Of a stretch of DNA of 64,000 bases, positions 45,716 through 55,498 are shown one piece after another (position 1 is the first letter of the stretch; each line of letters starts with the position of its first letter). A model generated the notes under the pieces. The model was not told the DNA's origin. It worked only from the letters and a program-made list of their open reading frames with translations, and did not search any database. The translations under genes and the position numbers were made by a program. This DNA is from Aegilops tauschii subsp. strangulata (Eukaryota > Streptophyta > Magnoliopsida > Poales > Poaceae), in NCBI RefSeq assembly GCF_002575655.3, contig NC_053040.3:150723148-150787147 (forward strand), written 5' to 3'.

Positions 45716-48697
45716 AATTCCTATTCGTCCTCGAGTAGGTAAATGATATAAGAAATAATTTATGAAGTGTGAATGCTAGCAAAGTGCACAAGTTTGATCA
45801 ATGACAATTTCAATCACTTTTCCTAGCATCATAACAGCAATTCCTTTTTTTATAAAACTTCTCATGTTAAAGTAGCAACCAATTCACATGTTAAGGTTCA
45901 AACAATGAATTCTCTTGGAAGTCAACAAACTATGTTCTCAGTCACCAAGCAATTGTAATTCAACTTATTCAAAAAAGTTTAAGTAAGAGCTCCACATACT
46001 CAACCATCATATAGTCTTCTATGATTGCTAACACTCACCGCGTACACATGAGCAAAATGTTTCAACCGGACACATAGAAGATAGGGGCTTATTGTTTTGC
46101 CTCCCACCGTATTCACCTCAAGGGTGATGTCAACAATAATAACTCATGCTACCCATATCCAACTGGATATATGTGCCTAGATCTTTCCTCACCACATGAT
46201 GCTTGCCAAAAGAGAAAAATAAAAAGGAATAGAGAGAAAAACTTTGACTCTATGCATAAAAGTAAATACATAAAAGTAAAAGATAGGCCCTTTGCAGAGG
46301 GAAGCAGAGGTTGCCATGCGCTTATTTGTTTGTATTATCAACCCCTTAGTGCAAAAGAACGTCACTTTATATTGCCCCTTATGATAGTAACCTTTATTAT
46401 GCAGTCTGTCGCTTTTATTCTTTGCCATCACAAGTTCGTACAACGCTCAATTTTCTCTTACACTAAATGATCTAACACTTTTAGAAGCAATTTTTATTGC
46501 CTTATTGCACCGATGACAACTTACTTGAAGGATCTTATTCAATCCCTAGGTAGGTATGGTGAAAATAAGATTTGGGTTTAAGGGTTTTTGGATGCACAGG
46601 TAGTATCTCTACTTGGTGCGAATTTTTTGGCTAGCAAAGATGGGGGGCAAGCACCACATGTTGAAGGATCTATGACAATATAACTTCTATGTGAATATGA
46701 ACAAACATAAATCATTACGTTGTCTTCCTTGTCCAACGTCAACAATTTTGGCATATAATATTTTGATGGGGGCTCACAATCACAAAAGATTTCCAGGATA
46801 GTGTATTTGCATGTGAAAGTTCTCTTCCTTATACTAATTATTCGTGAATTGCTTGTATGACCAATATTGTGATTGTCAAGCCTCAAAAGATTTCACTTTC
46901 TAAACCCAATGTGAAGTCACCACTAGGCATGATATGATTTTAACTTCATGACATTCAATTTATTCAACAATTTACTCATAGGATATACGTGAAGCACAAG
47001 AGTAATTCCATAGAAAAGAGCTTCATTGACGGGGTGTGAATGCCCCTTACCTAGCCTCCCTGGCAACTATTTGAGGACTCTATTTTATTTAAAAACTTTC
47101 AGGTCTAAGTACTTTATCAAAACATCAATCAAAACAAAATAAAATGACAATCCAAGGATAGCACACATCATGTGAAGAAGCAAAAACTTAGGCTCAACCG
47201 ATACTAACCGATAATTGTTGTTGAAGAAAGGTGGAATGCCTACCGGGGCATCCCCAAGCTTAGATGCTTGAGACTTCTTGAAATATTATCTTGGGATGCC
47301 TTGGGTGTCCCCAAGCTTGAGCTTTTGTGTCTCCTTAATTCTTTTTATATCACGGTTTCCCTAAATCTTAAAAACTTCATCCACACAAAACTCAACAAGA
47401 ACTCGTGAGATAAGTTAGTATAAACCAATGCAAAAAACTTTATCATTCTCTACTGTAGCAAATCACTAAAATTATTATTCAACATTGCATACTAAATGCC
47501 TCTTCATATTTAATACTCCTATCCTCAAATAGAATCATTAAACAAGCAAACATATGCAAACAATGCAAACATAACAGCAATCTGCCAAAACAGTGTAGTC
47601 TGTAAAGAATGCAATATTCATCATACTTCCCTAACTCCAAAAATTCTGAACAAATTACCAAACTTTAGAACATTTATCAGATCTTGTTTTGCAAAAAGTT
47701 TCAGCATTTTATCACATTCTTACTTTTCTAGGGAATTTTTGCAACATCGATAAACTTTCTGTTTTGAAACAGCAACTCATATACTTGCAAGATAAGCATG
47801 GCAAAGGATATACTTGACATTTTTATTGAAAATAAAGATGCAAAAAATTATTCTAAATAACAGAAAGAAAATCCTAACAAGATAAATTGACGCTCCAAGC
47901 AAAACACATATCATGTGACGAATGAAAACATAGCTCCATGTGAGGTTACCGATAATGTTGGAGACGAAAGAGGGGATGCCTTCCGGGGCATCCCCAAGCT
48001 TAGTTTCTTGGATATTCCTTGAATATTACCTTGGGGTGCCTTGTGCATCCCCAACCTTAGGGTCTTGTCACTCCTTATTCTCCTCATATCAATATCTCAC
48101 CCAAAACATTAAAACTTCAATCACACAAAACTTAACGGAACTTCGTGAGATAGGTTAGTATGATAAAGAGCAAACCATTTCACTTTGGTAATGTCAAAGA
48201 CAAGATTCATAATTGTTTCCACACAATGCCTACTATAGAACATCATTTCCACAATTTATATTGAGCAATATAAGCCATAGAAACTAGAAAACAAGCAAAT
48301 TATGCATTGAAAACAGAATCTGTCAAGAACAGAATAGTCTGTAATGATCTAGATAACTACCATACTTCTGCTACTCCAAAAATTCTGAAAAAAACAGGAA
48401 AGCCTGGGTAATTTGTATATCTATCACCTGTAAAAAAATCAGAATTTTTTCACATCCAGTAAAATATAAGAATTCCTGCACTGGACACAAAAATTTCTGT
48501 TTTTGGACAGAATCAAGTCAACTATCGTCCACACTATCCCAAAGGCTTTACTTGGTACTTTATTGAAACAAAATCTATAAAAACTTGATTAATACAGTAG
48601 CATAATCATGTGAACATGCAAAAACAGTAGGTAAAAGTGTTGGGTTGTCTCCCAACAAGCGCTTTTCTTTAGTGCCTTTTAGCTAGGCATGATGATT
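45716..48697 (-). other. Non-coding internal region with PPT-like repeats
   Basis: AT-rich, no ORF of interest. Holds two imperfect tandem units of about 700-740 bp (47160-47899 and 47900-48597) and several internal copies of the purine tract motif (47248-47262, 47306-47319, 47988-48002, 48045-48058). Its 3' half is homologous to 57850-59264. Confidence 0.75.
47160..48597 (-). repeat. Two tandem units of about 700-740 bp
   Basis: Matching blocks: ATCATGTGA (47168, 47909), CCGGGGCATCCCCAAGCTTAG (47244, 47984), CTCGTGAGATAAGTTAGTAT / TTCGTGAGATAGGTTAGTAT, and ACTCCAAAAATTCTGAA (47634, 48374). A third partial start is at 48603. Confidence 0.8.
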
Positions 48698-49585
48698 TCA
48701 ATGATGCTTGCATAAAAGATAAGAATTGAAACATAACAAGAGCATCATGAAACAAATGGCAAGCACATTTAAGCCTAACCCACTTCCTATGAATAGGGAT
48801 TTTGTGATCAAACAATTATGGGAGCAAGAATCAACTAGCATAGGAAGGCAAAACAAGTATAACTTCAAAACTTTCAACACATAGAGGGGAAACTTGATAT
48901 TATTGAGATATGTAAAAGCATAAGTTCCTCTCTGATAATAATTTTCAGTAGCATCATGAATGAATTCAACAAAATAACTATCACATAAAGCATTCTTTTC
49001 ATGATCCACAAGCATAGAAATTTTATTACTCTCCACATAAGCAAATTTATTCTCATGAATAGTAGTGGGAGCAAACTCAACAAAGTAACTATCATGGGAT
49101 TGAAAATTAAAATCATGATGAAAAGTTTCATGGTTATCATTATTCTTTATGGCATACATGTCATAACCATCATCATCATAGATAGCAACCTTGTTCTCAT
49201 AGTCAATTGAATCCTCATCCAAAATGGTGGATTCATCATTAAATAAAGTCATGACCTCTCTGAATCCACTTTCATCATTATAATAATCATAAATAGGAGG
49301 CATGCAATCAATATAACAAATTTGCACATCAAAACTTGGGGGAATAAAAATATCATCTTCATCAAACATAGCATCCCCAAGCTTATGGCTTTGCATATCA
49401 CTGTCATCATGGGTATTCAAAGAATTAATACTAGCAATATTGCAACCATGCTCATCATTCAAATATTTTGTGCCAAACATTTTATTGACTTCTTCTTCTA
49501 ACAATTGAGCACAATTTTCCATTCCATCATTTTCAAGAAAGATATTATAAAGATGATCAATAATATGATGCAACCTCAATTCCAT
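48698..49585 (-). CDS. ORF of unknown function, 295 aa, non-autonomous element
   Basis: Starts about 100 bp after the primer site, at the place gag normally occupies, and is uninterrupted. The N-terminal 190 residues are very acidic with many Asp, Asn and Tyr and two copies of a DSYFVEF motif (about residues 165 and 204). The C-terminal 75 residues contain two hydrophobic stretches (FPLYVLKVLKLYLFCLPMLV and LGLNVLAICFMMLLLCFNSY) that could span a membrane. I recognise no gag, protease or env domain. An env-like origin would fit an Athila relation, but that is speculation. Confidence 0.6.
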   Translation of the reverse strand: MELRLHHIIDHLYNIFLENDGMENCAQLLEEEVNKMFGTKYLNDEHGCNIASINSLNTHDDSDMQSHKLGDAMFDEDDIFIPPSFDVQICYIDCMPPIYDYYNDESGFREVMTLFNDESTILDEDSIDYENKVAIYDDDGYDMYAIKNNDNHETFHHDFNFQSHDSYFVEFAPTTIHENKFAYVESNKISMLVDHEKNALCDSYFVEFIHDATENYYQRGTYAFTYLNNIKFPLYVLKVLKLYLFCLPMLVDSCSHNCLITKSLFIGSGLGLNVLAICFMMLLLCFNSYLLCKHH

Positions 49586-49688
49586 TTTTTATGTAGTTTT
49601 CTTTTATAAACCAAACTAGTGATAAAACAAGAAACTAAAAGATTTGATTCCATTGCAAGATCTAAAGATATACCTTCAAGCACTCACC

Positions 49689-49706
49689 TCCCCGGCAACG
49701 GCGCCA
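49689..49706 (-). other. Primer-binding site, tRNA-Asp
   Basis: On the minus strand TGGCGCCGTTGCCGGGGA, complementary to the 3' end of plant tRNA-Asp, ten bases inside the 5' LTR end. Confidence 0.92.
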
Positions 49707-49716
49707 GAAAAGAGCT

Positions 49717-51681
49717 TGATGTCTACTACGCAACTTTATTCTTGTAGACACATGTTGGGCCTCCAAGCACAGAGTTTTGTAGGACAGTAGCAATTTTTCC
49801 TCAAGTGGATGGCCTAAGGTTTATCAATCCGTGAGAGTTTTAGGACGAAGATGGTCTCTCTCAAACGACCCTGCAACCAAATACAAGAAATCTCTTGTGT
49901 CCCCAACACACCCAATACAATAGCAAATTGTATAGGTGCACTAGTTCGGCGAAAAGAGGGTGATAAAAGTGTAATATGGATGGTAGAAATATATTTTTAT
50001 AATCTGAATAAATAAAAACAGCAAGGTAGCAAATAGTAAAGGGCACAAAAACGGTATTGCAATGCTTGAAAATGAGGCCTAGGGTCCGTACTTTCACTAG
50101 TGCAAACTCTCAACAATGCTAATATAATTGGATCATATAACCATCCCTCAACGGGCGATGAAGAATCACTCCAAAGTTCCTATCTAGCGGAGAACATAAG
50201 AAGAATTGTTTGTAGCTATTCTTTCCGAAGAGGGACATGAAATCCATTAGCAGCTCTATCAGTTATTTCATTATTAGCATTCCTTAACCAATAGAAAAAG
50301 AAAGAGATCACAAGCGTTATCAGTCTCTAGACAGTGGAACTAAAGATTAGGATCGCGGGAAAGAAACTGAAACGCGAGAGTAGTTCCGTAGGAGCAAGTC
50401 ACGTGGCCTCAATACTGCTGCCCGTTGGATGCATCAAATTGGTTTCGCAGATCTCGCCTCGCACTCGCTTAGAGGTCGTGTCCTTTCTCTTCTCTTGCTC
50501 TTGCGGCCAGGAATCAATAAAAAAACAAGTGCTAAGTTTCATTTCAGATCAGTGAATAAACCAAAAAATGATCTATCCAAGAGTTCGTACTAAAATAACA
50601 CCAAGTTATTCTTTCCGATCGATCTATCAAGAGTTCAACACTAAGCTATTCTTTCTGATCGATCTATCAAGAGTTCGTACTAAAATAACACCAAAGCAAA
50701 TTCAGATTCATAATACTCAATCCAACACAAAGAACCTCAAAAAGTGCCCCAAGATTTCTATCGGACAAACAAAGACAAGAACGTGCATCAACCCCTATGC
50801 ATAGATTACCCCAATGTCACCTCGGGAATCCGTGAGTTGAGTGCCAAAACATATATCAAGTGAATCAATATGATACCCCATTGTCACCATGAGTATTCAA
50901 TTGCAAGACATATATCAAGTGTTCTCAAATCCATAAAAGTAGTCAATCCGATAACAACGAAATCTCAAAGGGAAAACTCAATTCATCACAACAAGATAGA
51001 GAGGGGAAAACACCATATGATCCGACTATATTAATAAAGCCCGCGATACATCAAGATCGTGACATCTCAAGAACACGAGAGAGAGATTAAACACATAGCT
51101 ACTGGTACAAACCCTCAGCCCCAAGGGTGGACTACTCCCTCCTCATCATGGTGGCCGCCAGGATGATGAAGATGGCCACCAGAGATGATTCCCCCTCCGG
51201 CAGGGTGCCGGAACGGGGTCTAGATTGGTTTTCGGTAGCTACAGAGCCTTGCGGCGGCAGAACTTCTGATCTAGGTTAACCCCGAGGGTTTTCAGAATAT
51301 TTGTGAATTTATAGGGTAAAGAGGGGGTGCAGGAGGCCACCGAGGTGGGCACAACCCACCTGGGCGCGCCTGGGCCCCCAGGAGCGCCCTGGTGGGTAGT
51401 GCCCCCGTCGGGGCACCACCCAGGTGCTGCTCTGGCCCATCCTGGATGTTTTGGTACATAAAAAATCTCCAAAAAGTTTCGCGGTGTTTGGACTCCATTT
51501 GATATTGATTTCCTGTGATGTAAAAAACAAGCAAAAAACAGCAACTGGCACTAGGCACTAGGTCAATAGGTTAGTCCCAAAAAATGATATAAAGTTGCTA
51601 TAAAATGTTGTAAAACATCCAAGAATGATAATATAACAGCATGAATACTTCATAAATTATAGATACGTTGGAGACGTATCA
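49717..51681 (-). repeat. 5' LTR of 44110-51681 element
   Basis: 1965 bp, longer than its partner because of an insertion of about 340 bp at about 50227-50566. Otherwise collinear with 44110-45701. Confidence 0.93.
50227..50566. other. Foreign insertion in the 5' LTR, organelle-like
   Basis: The partner LTR reads CTATTCTTTCTGATCGATC without interruption. Here about 340 bp of unrelated sequence splits it after CTATTCTTTCCGA and before TGATCTATCC, with one or two bases lost and no target duplication. Composition (balanced GC, CTCTTCTCTTGCTCTTGCGG) is unlike the surrounding AT-rich LTR and reminds me of plant mitochondrial intergenic DNA. I cannot confirm that source. Confidence 0.7.
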
Positions 51682-51686
51682 CAAAC

Positions 51687-52403
51687 CAACGCGTTGGCAC
51701 GGCCTCCTCAGCACACCGACAAGTCGGCACCACCTGCGCAGAAACCCGAAATAGCTTCAATGCATGGTCAGTAGTCCGATGCCTCTGCTCCTACACCCCA
51801 GCAGTCCGTCACAGCAGCACCGCTAGCTCAGCGGTCCGGCATAGATAAACCGTCTGCTAAGCAGGTTGTTGAAGCTTCACTATCTGCTCGATAGTCTACC
51901 TTGGAGCCAACCAGATGTTCTGCCAGAAATGCTTCAAGTACCAAGAAGGAAGTGGCCAAAAAGGCTACACCCACGAGGAAACGCAGCGGGAGAGTGAAGA
52001 GGAAAGAGAACGATTGCCTCTTACTTAAAGCACTCATCGCCTAGAACCAAATTAACAGCAGCTTGCTCGAATCGGGGAGTAATATTATTTGTGACGACAT
52101 GGATGATGAAGAAGTATTTTTGTTGCTTGCTAAAAGTAAAGCTGACGTACTTCAAGCACGCAATTACGTCCATGGCCAGCCATTTCTTGTTGGCAAATAC
52201 TTTGATGAGTGCAGCTCCAGTTGCCACGAGTTACATGAATATTGCATGGATAAAATGTCAGTAGGTCGTCATGGTTTGCTAGTCCACTACAACACAGATC
52301 ATTTCCAACACGATGCTGGTTCCATCAATGTGAGTTTCGAGGACTTACATCTCTTCTTCAACTTCAACGAGCTCGATGCCACTCTTGTTAGATGCCTGAT
52401 TTT
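51687..52403 (+). pseudogene. CACTA second gene, linker and region before Ulp1 domain
   Basis: Resumes the Gln/Pro-rich repeats cut at 44109, then a Lys/Arg-rich stretch (KKATPTRKRSGRVKRKEN) that could be a nuclear signal. A conserved-looking segment follows (52080-52403, MDDEEVFLLLAKSKADVL...). Stops interrupt the repeats and TAG lies near 52042. A GTAAGT donor at 52404 ends this exon. Confidence 0.65.
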
Positions 52404-52485
52404 GTAAGTACTTAACAAACTCTGATCAACTTCTCCATACAAGGTTGTAAATGATAAATAGCTAACTGCACTTTATTCCTCTCAG

Positions 52486-53548
52486 GGGATTAAACGCGCA
52501 AAGAAGGAAAAGGGGGAGTTTGTATTTCATAGATCCTGAATTAGCAAATGGCACAACAATACATGCTAAGGACCTACCGGACTGGGCCGTTAACACGGTC
52601 GGCCATCCCTTCGAAAACACGTCCCATGCAGAATCATCTCTGACCATATCATGAATGGTAAGTCAAGTAAACAACCATGCATACACTGATTATCTTTCAG
52701 ATTTCGACATAATTCGTAAGTTCATGGCTTTCTTAATATGTAGCAATCATTGGATATTGGTATTCATTGTTCCAGACAAGAACACAGTTTACTACATCGA
52801 TTCTCTCAGAGAGTCAACAAACACTCAGGATCTGACGCATCTTCAGCAATTCATGGATAGGTATTGAATTCTATGATGCTGAAATTAATTTGCATTCATA
52901 TCTGGTTCAACAATTGATGTTGTCCAAATTCATCTTGATTTGCAGTGTGCTCGCATTGTGGAAAACTAAACCAGGGAACCTGTTCAAGAGGGAACTACCT
53001 CTGCGGCACGAGATCGTTTCTCCGGTAACACACCAAAATCTGTTATTTTCAGAAAATTTATCCAACAGTCTGCAAATACCTTTTCTTACGCTAGTCAAAT
53101 GTTCAAGCTTCTAAATAAACCTCTTTCTATTTTGTCCAAAGAAAAAATAATGCATCTAACACCGGTTAGGTTGTTCCTAACAGGACAAATACATGACTAA
53201 TTCTGTACAAAAAAAATTCAGTGTCCTCAGCAAGAAGCAGGGACCAACCTTTGTGGATACTATGTTTGCAGACACATGATCTCCATCTGCAAATCTGCTG
53301 ATAGTTGTGATGATCCTCGCGAATTAGTACCAGTAAATCTATCTTAATTAATATCTTCTACTCCACTCATATGGCACATTCTGATCATAAAAATATTGCA
53401 GCTCATCTTAAAACCGAGGACCCCTGAACCGCTCCCGGCTATTGAATTGCTGATGGTTCAGAGATTTATCAGCGACTTCTTCTTGAATCACTACATCAAT
53501 CCCACTGGTGATAATGAAGATTCCAGCATCGTTCTCCTGAAACATTGA
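52486..53548 (+). pseudogene. CACTA-borne Ulp1-type cysteine protease domain, several exons
   Basis: Exons inferred from splice signals: 52486-52657, 52701-52860, 52946-53024, 53222-53332 and 53402-53548. The second carries the His and Asp motifs of the C48/Ulp1 family (CSNHWILVFIVPDKNTVYYI), the fourth the Gln and Cys motif (CPQQEAGTNLCGYYVCRH). These match the catalytic order His-Asp-Gln-Cys of SUMO-type proteases. Ulp1-like domains are known passengers in plant CACTA and MULE elements. Catalytic residues look preserved although the upstream part of the gene is dead. The end is TGA at 53546-53548. Confidence 0.8.
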
Positions 53549-53732
53549 GTAAGAGTTAGCCACTAAACCTATACGCATGGATCCATTGTTTTCCATCTGA
53601 TGAGGTCTTCGTATTTCGTACACTATGATTAATTATGTAATCATATATGTGTGGACAAATCATTGGAATTTAGCTACCATATGTTCAATTGCAATTGTTG
53701 CGAAATCTGATAAAGTTCTTCCCGTGGACACT

Positions 53733-53940
53733 ATTTGTTCAATTGAATATTGTGGTGAATTTGCTTTTTGCGTGCCGATTCAAAATGGGATATTTTGTTT
53801 ATTTGTTCAATTCAATATTGTGGCGAATTTGCTTTTTGCATGCCAATTCAAAATGGGATATTTTTGTTTATTTGTTCAATTGAATATTGTAGCGAATTTG
53901 CTTTTTGCATGCCGATTCAAAATGGGATATTTTTGTTTTA
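53733..53940 (+). repeat. Three tandem copies of a 68-70 bp unit
   Basis: Each unit starts ATTTGTTCAATT and contains GAATTTGCTTTTTGC and TTCAAAATGGGATATTT. Starts are at 53733, 53801 and 53870. It is non-coding and lies between the Ulp1 gene and the subterminal region. Confidence 0.92.
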
Positions 53941-53949
53941 ACCTGGCAA

Positions 53950-54719
53950 TTGCTCCGCACACGGTTAAACTAAATGAGTGTGTGCGATTCACATCGGAAA
54001 GCATATGTCAATCGTAGCGGAACCGTCGCTGATACACAGCAGAACACAAACGATTTGCAGTGCTACTACATGTGCGTAGGGTCTCCGGAACCGTTTGTGA
54101 TATCGCGTTAACGCACACGAGAACTCGGAGTAAACCGTGCCCAATGTAAAATGCAATCCCAGTCGTAATTTTTTCAGTAAACATGTGGGATCCCAAACGA
54201 AAAGCACACGTCACTCTTGCCGCAACAGTCGGTGATACACAACAAATCACAAACGGTGTGCTGCACTTGTATGTGTGGGAAGGGGCTCCTGAAACGTTTG
54301 CGATAGAACATTATCACAGACGGTAATTGTTGGGAAACGTGTGCGATGGAGTCTTGCATGGCAGACGAGTTACGCAGAAAACTCGTGTGCGATGGGGCAC
54401 AAATTGCACACAGTTCATATGTTAGCCCATGTGCCTTACATACTGTTTCCCAAGCGGTTCATTATGACACACCTTTTGGTTTCACTGTGTCATTAGAAAC
54501 ATTTAATCACCGATCCCACACGTGCGAAAGAATTTAGTGTGTGTTGCATCGCACATGATTACATTTTGGAAGGCCTCTGGATCATTGCTCCATATCCTCG
54601 ACGGTTTCTGGGTCGTGTGGGAAGGACCCCCTATCGCCCACACTCACTTGGTGACGGTCCCAAATGCCGTCGCAGAAAGGGGTTAAAAACCGTTTGTATA
54701 GCACCGAAGCATACCAGTG
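53950..54719 (+). other. CACTA right subterminal region and terminus
   Basis: Short motifs of the types GTGTGCGAT, AACCGTTTGTGAT and their inverses recur about ten times (for example near 53979, 54090, 54299, 54340, 54387), as in the transposase-binding ends of CACTA elements. The last bases CATACCAGTG (54710-54719) are the inverse of a CACTG terminus. ATC (54720-54722) would be the 3-bp target duplication. Confidence 0.7.
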
Positions 54720-54791
54720 ATCCCCTTTGATTTCCGGCTACAATCCAAGAATACTGTTGATTAACATCATTGAAAACTTGTTGGATCATAT

Positions 54792-55298
54792 CTAAAACGT
54801 GGATATTCTTTTTGAGTTTTCATCAAAAATTTGATTATTTCCAGAAAAATGTCTCAAAGTATAGTCACTATTGTAGAGAATCTCATCTATCACCAGTTTT
54901 TCATGGCTCATACCATAACAATGAAAAATTTCCCTAGCTTCCCATACTATGTGATCAAATTCATTCTTATGAACTTGGGTAGCTATATTTTTAGCCTTAG
55001 GATCTTTTATAACGGGTAGCTCATAAAAAAATCTTTGCAAGGTAGGATGAGGACGTATAAATCTACTTTCAAATTTCAGAACTAGTGCTGAAATAGCTTC
55101 CGCATAAGTTTTAGTTCTTTTAAGTATGGGAATATCATTGAGAAGCAAATTTCCTACACAATTGAAAAATTCTTGTATATGTTCTTTTCCCATAAAATTC
55201 CCTTGCCCCAAAACAAAAGTTTTGGTATCCAGATTGCCGGTCCATCCAATTTTAGGAGTTAGGTCATCATCTGTTTCTGCCATACCAAAGTCACTCAT
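54792..55298 (-). CDS. First ORF of Athila-like element, about 168 aa
   Basis: Starts at the ATG at 55298 (MSDFGMAETDDDLTPKIGW), 170 bp after the primer site, and stops at 54792, about 70 bp before the CACTA insertion. The longer frame upstream of the ATG overlaps the LTR and is not coding. No zinc knuckle or gag signature is recognised. It could be a short accessory ORF or a truncated Gag. Confidence 0.5.
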   Translation of the reverse strand: MSDFGMAETDDDLTPKIGWTGNLDTKTFVLGQGNFMGKEHIQEFFNCVGNLLLNDIPILKRTKTYAEAISALVLKFESRFIRPHPTLQRFFYELPVIKDPKAKNIATQVHKNEFDHIVWEAREIFHCYGMSHEKLVIDEILYNSDYTLRHFSGNNQIFDENSKRISTF

Positions 55299-55469
55299 GA
55301 AGATGAGTTCAAGCAAACAAAAGATCGGACGGAAAGAGGGCGAAAAAAGGCAAATATTTTTTAGTTTTTTCTGAAAATGTTTTAGAAGTGGGGGAGAGGC
55401 AAATGGCAAATAATGTAATGCAAGAGATGAGAGTTTATGGTGGGTACTTGGTAGGCTTGATGTAGAACC

Positions 55470-55487
55470 TCCCCGGCAACGGCGCCA
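55470..55487 (-). other. Primer-binding site, tRNA-Asp (Athila-like element)
   Basis: TGGCGCCGTTGCCGGGGA on the minus strand, eleven bases inside the LTR end; identical to 49689-49706. Confidence 0.92.
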
Positions 55488-55498
55488 GAAATTCTTCC

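Larger units (their letters stand above)
44110..51681 (-). mobile_element. Non-autonomous LTR retrotransposon, tRNA-Asp primed
   Basis: LTRs 49717-51681 (5') and 44110-45701 (3') on the minus strand begin TGATACGTCTCC and end GTAGACATCA (the outer end mutated to CATCC). Target duplication CAAAC at 44105-44109 and 51682-51686 is perfect. A tRNA-Asp primer site and a purine tract are present, but no gag, pol or env homology, only one ORF of unknown function (48698-49585). The family is the same as the LTRs at 2423-4060 and 59265-60897. Athila-type relatives in the window use the same primer, so an Athila-dependent non-autonomous element is likely (inference). The LTR pair differs by several percent, older than the chromovirus. 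Confidence 0.93.
26681..54719 (+). mobile_element. CACTA (En/Spm) transposon, left end outside window
   Basis: Evidence for CACTA identity is a tnp2-type transposase gene, a second gene with the Transposase_24 (PF03004) domain and a Ulp1 protease, tandem spacer repeats, subterminal motif-rich ends, and a right terminus whose reverse complement starts CACTGGTATGC (54719). The Tat element at 26680 separates it from its left end. About 12 kb is native CACTA sequence; the rest is two LTR elements (36201-43262, 44110-51681) and a MITE cluster. Both genes carry stops and frameshifts, so this copy cannot supply its own transposase. Confidence 0.85.

Noticed and set aside
49861..50097. ORF reading MKVRTLGLIF..., also at 44254-44490 and in part at 3701 and 60536
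   Set aside because: Recurs because it lies in LTRs of one family. It crosses no known domain and is interrupted in some copies.
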